Positions 8,584 to 10,300 of a DNA stretch of 10,300 nt are shown here, one piece after another. Position 1 is the first letter of the stretch; the number at the start of each line of letters is the position of its first letter. A program made the position numbers and the translations under genes. Origin of the DNA: DASPMP01 sp035626995 (GTDB taxonomy: Bacteria; Gemmatimonadota; Gemmatimonadetes; Gemmatimonadales; Gemmatimonadaceae); the NCBI GenBank assembly GCA_035626995.1, contig DASPMP010000248.1, forward strand, positions 1 through 10,300, in the 5' to 3' direction. Below the pieces are notes generated by a model. It made no database searches. It was not told the origin of the DNA and saw only the letters and a program-made list of their open reading frames with translations.

Positions 8584-9155
8584 CGTGCGAGCTCGAGAAA
8601 ATTGCGCAGCAGCTGCTTGCCATCCGGCGTCATGATCGATTCGGGGTGAAATTGGACTCCCCACACCGGATGTTCGCGGTGCCGCACGGCGTGGATCTCG
8701 GAGGGATCGTCGGCGTCGTGGGCGAGCACCATCAGCGAGTCGGGCAATGAATGCGCCTGGACGATGAGCGAGTGGTACCGCATGACCTGCATCGGGTCTG
8801 GCAGGCCGACGAAGAGATCTCGTCCCCCGTGCCGGATCTGCGAAGTCTTGCCATGCATCACCTTCGCGGCACGCGAGACCGTTCCGCCATACGCCTCCCC
8901 AATGGCCTGATGACCCAGGCAGACGCCGAGGGTGGGAATCGAAGACCCCCAGCGTTGTACCGTCGGCACCGAAATGCCAGCCTGTGCAGGCGCGCAGGGG
9001 CCCGGAGAGATGACGATGGCGCTGGGCTCCAGCGTCCCGATGTCATCGACGGAGATCTCATCGTTGCGTCGAACCATGGGGCGCGCCCCAAGCTCGCCCA
9101 GGTACTGGACGAGGTTGAAGGTGAAGGAGTCGTAATTGTCGATGACGAGAATCAT
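8580..9155 (-). CDS. trpG: Glutamine amidotransferase subunit, TrpG/PabA type
   Basis: Class I glutaminase that supplies ammonia to anthranilate synthase (TrpE) or aminodeoxychorismate synthase (PabB). The 191-residue product is the normal length of a stand-alone subunit. It starts MILVIDNYDSFTFNLVQYLG, has the oxyanion-hole motif ISPGPCAPAQAG (49-60), the nucleophile Cys79 in LGVCLGHQAIG, and the catalytic His170 and Glu172 in VQFHPESI. The ATG at 9155 overlaps the xerD stop (ATGA), and the family begins just here; the longer frame upstream is xerD read out of frame. No trpE, pabB or other tryptophan or folate gene is in the window, so which partner it serves cannot be told. It may serve both, as in Bacillus subtilis. 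Confidence 0.93.
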   Translation of the reverse strand: MILVIDNYDSFTFNLVQYLGELGARPMVRRNDEISVDDIGTLEPSAIVISPGPCAPAQAGISVPTVQRWGSSIPTLGVCLGHQAIGEAYGGTVSRAAKVMHGKTSQIRHGGRDLFVGLPDPMQVMRYHSLIVQAHSLPDSLMVLAHDADDPSEIHAVRHREHPVWGVQFHPESIMTPDGKQLLRNFLELAR

Positions 9156-10090
9156 GCCCGAGGATGATAGCGCCGGTGCACCTGACGCAGGTATTCGCGG
9201 TCCACGTGCGTGTAAATCTGCGTCGTCGAGATATCGGCGTGGCCGAGCATCTCCTGTACTGCGCGGAGATCCGCTCCTCCTTCCAGGAGATGGGTGGCGA
9301 AGGAATGGCGCAGCGTATGGGGGAACACGCGCTTGGTGATCCCGGCGCGCTGGACGTATTTCTGAAGGATCTTCCACGCGCCCATCCGCGACAGCGGCTG
9401 ACCGCGCGCATTGAGGAACAACCTGCCCTTGCCGCTCCCACGCTCCAGTGTCGGGCGGAGTTCCCGAACATAGATGGCCAGTGCTCCGATTGCGCCGCGT
9501 CCGATCGGCACCAGGCGTTCCTTGCTTCCCTTCCCGAAGACGCGCACCAACCCTTCGTCGAACAGGGTGTCCCGCACGCCGATGCCGATCCATTCGGAGA
9601 CGCGCAGCCCGGCGCCATAGGCCAGCTCGAGCATCGCGCGATCGCGGAAGTACAACGGGTCATCCATCGTGGGCGCAGCAAGCAGGGTTTGCACTTCGTC
9701 CACTGTGAGCACTTCGGGAAGCGTGCGCCACCGCTTGGGTGTGTCGAGTCGCTCGCTGGGGTCGCGGACGACGTGGCCGTCGCCCACCAGGAAGCGAAAG
9801 TAGCCGCGAATGGCCGACACGTTGCGCCGGATGGACGCGGGTGAGAGCCCGAGATCCTTGAGATGATAAACGAAGTCCCGCAACAATCGCGGCGTCACAC
9901 CCGTGGGCGAAGCCGCGCCCTTGACGATGGCGAAGGCGATGAACCGTTCGACATCGCGGGCGTAGGCCTCGCGCGTTCGAGGTGACGCACCGCGTTCCAG
10001 CGCCAGGAATTCGGTGAAGCGCTCCGCGAGGAAGGCGCGCGCGCGTGTGTCTGCTATTTGTGCTTGATTCGTTTGCGAACGACCAGCCAC
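9152..10090 (-). CDS. xerD: Tyrosine recombinase XerD (XerC/XerD family)
   Basis: Site-specific recombinase expected to resolve chromosome dimers at dif. The 312-residue product has an N-terminal SAM-like DNA-binding domain (about 18-108, FLALERGASPRTREAYARDV) and a C-terminal catalytic domain (about 125-305). All catalytic residues are present: Arg163 (GAGLRVSE), Lys187 (FGKGSKERLVPIG), His258 and Arg261 (FPHTLRHSF), His284 (MLGHADISTTQ) and the nucleophile Tyr293 (IYTHV). Their spacing follows E. coli XerD closely. The C-terminus HRRYHPRA also resembles XerD more than XerC. The start is GTG at 10090, with GGGGG seven bases upstream, which makes a 37-base overlap with the DedA-family gene. 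The conserved neighbours argue for a housekeeping Xer protein and not a phage integrase; no attachment site or phage gene is seen. Confidence 0.94.
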   Translation of the reverse strand: MAGRSQTNQAQIADTRARAFLAERFTEFLALERGASPRTREAYARDVERFIAFAIVKGAASPTGVTPRLLRDFVYHLKDLGLSPASIRRNVSAIRGYFRFLVGDGHVVRDPSERLDTPKRWRTLPEVLTVDEVQTLLAAPTMDDPLYFRDRAMLELAYGAGLRVSEWIGIGVRDTLFDEGLVRVFGKGSKERLVPIGRGAIGALAIYVRELRPTLERGSGKGRLFLNARGQPLSRMGAWKILQKYVQRAGITKRVFPHTLRHSFATHLLEGGADLRAVQEMLGHADISTTQIYTHVDREYLRQVHRRYHPRA

Positions 10091-10300
10091 GCGACGACCC
10101 CCACCCCGAGAAGCAGTCCCCCAATGATGGCGGCCGTGGTGCCATACCGCGCAATGGTTCCCTTCAGTTGTTCCCAGTCCGTGCCGACCCGAAACGCCAC
10201 CATCGTGATGAGGCCGTACCAGATGGCCGAGGCAACTGCCACCATCGTCATCGTCCAGACGATCGACAGCCGTAGCGCGCCGGCGAACGCCGGGACAACA
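10054..10300 (-). CDS. DedA/VTT-family membrane protein, C-terminal part (runs off right edge)
   Basis: An open frame enters from the right edge and ends with TAG at 10054, giving 81 visible residues. It is not a small gene starting at the internal ATG at 10251, because the frame stays open upstream and that part fits the family. The first visible residues, VVPAFAGALRLSIVW, match the conserved P..AG..R segment of DedA (SNARE-associated/VTT) proteins. A transmembrane helix at about 13-36 and a last one at about 54-74 follow, then a basic tail RKRIKHK. DedA proteins are inner-membrane proteins; some family members are linked to undecaprenyl-phosphate or phospholipid flipping and to envelope stress tolerance. 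Which role applies here cannot be judged from the fragment. It overlaps xerD by 37 bases. Confidence 0.78.
   Translation of the reverse strand, partial: VVPAFAGALRLSIVWTMTMVAVASAIWYGLITMVAFRVGTDWEQLKGTIARYGTTAAIIGGLLLGVGVVAWLVVRKRIKHK
10098..10102 (-). promoter_or_regulatory. Possible ribosome binding site of xerD
   Basis: A GGGGG run on the minus strand lies seven bases before the GTG at 10090, inside the upstream DedA-family gene. It is the main support for this start, since no ATG, GTG or TTG lies between it and the conserved core. Confidence 0.4.

Noticed and set aside
8580..9593. A 337-residue fusion protein upstream of the trpG domain
   Set aside because: The extra 146 residues are the xerD region read in another frame; the ATGA junction at 9155 and the family N-terminus mark the true start.
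9152..10090. Phage or island integrase instead of housekeeping XerD
   Set aside because: Length, catalytic spacing and the HPRA C-terminus fit XerD, and no phage genes, tRNA or attachment repeats are present.

Overview
The window is a compact, high-GC stretch in which every recognisable gene lies on the minus strand, so transcription runs from position 10300 down to 1. It carries a full lipopolysaccharide (LPS) core-sugar pathway and LPS transport genes, so the organism is a diderm with outer membrane. High GC, a lipoprotein-type LptC, a long multi-segment LptA and a large hypothetical outer-membrane protein fit Gemmatimonadota or a related lineage. That assignment is an inference from gene style, not from a marker gene.

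Layout in transcription order. 10300-10054: the C-terminal end of a DedA/VTT-family membrane protein. 10090-9152: xerD, a tyrosine recombinase with all six catalytic residues. 9155-8580: a stand-alone glutamine amidotransferase of the TrpG/PabA type. 8583-7045: an exported protein with a short bactofilin-like beta-repeat and a probable C-terminal outer-membrane beta-barrel. 7044-6973: a 72-base gap, the only noncoding stretch of any size. 6972-6205: kdsB. 6205-4541: pyrG. 4537-3743: kdsA. 3746-3186: kdsC. 3189-2215: kdsD. 2218-1670: lptC. 1673-285: lptA. 292-1: the start of an unrecognised gene that runs off the left edge. No stretch longer than 300 bases lacks a gene.

How they work together. 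KdsD makes arabinose 5-phosphate from ribulose 5-phosphate. KdsA condenses it with phosphoenolpyruvate to KDO 8-phosphate, KdsC removes the phosphate, and KdsB activates KDO with CTP to CMP-KDO. PyrG makes the CTP that KdsB uses. LptC and LptA then belong to the periplasmic bridge that carries finished LPS to the outer membrane. The block therefore runs from a pentose phosphate to LPS export on one apparent transcript.

Most junctions are 1- to 8-base overlaps (ATGA, GTGA, TGATG, ATGACTGA), which points to translational coupling and fixes several start codons upstream or downstream of the longest open frame. No mobile element, CRISPR array, tRNA or rRNA was seen. The least ordinary items are the bactofilin-like/barrel protein, the lipoprotein LptC with a C-terminal cysteine pair, and the unknown gene coupled to lptA.
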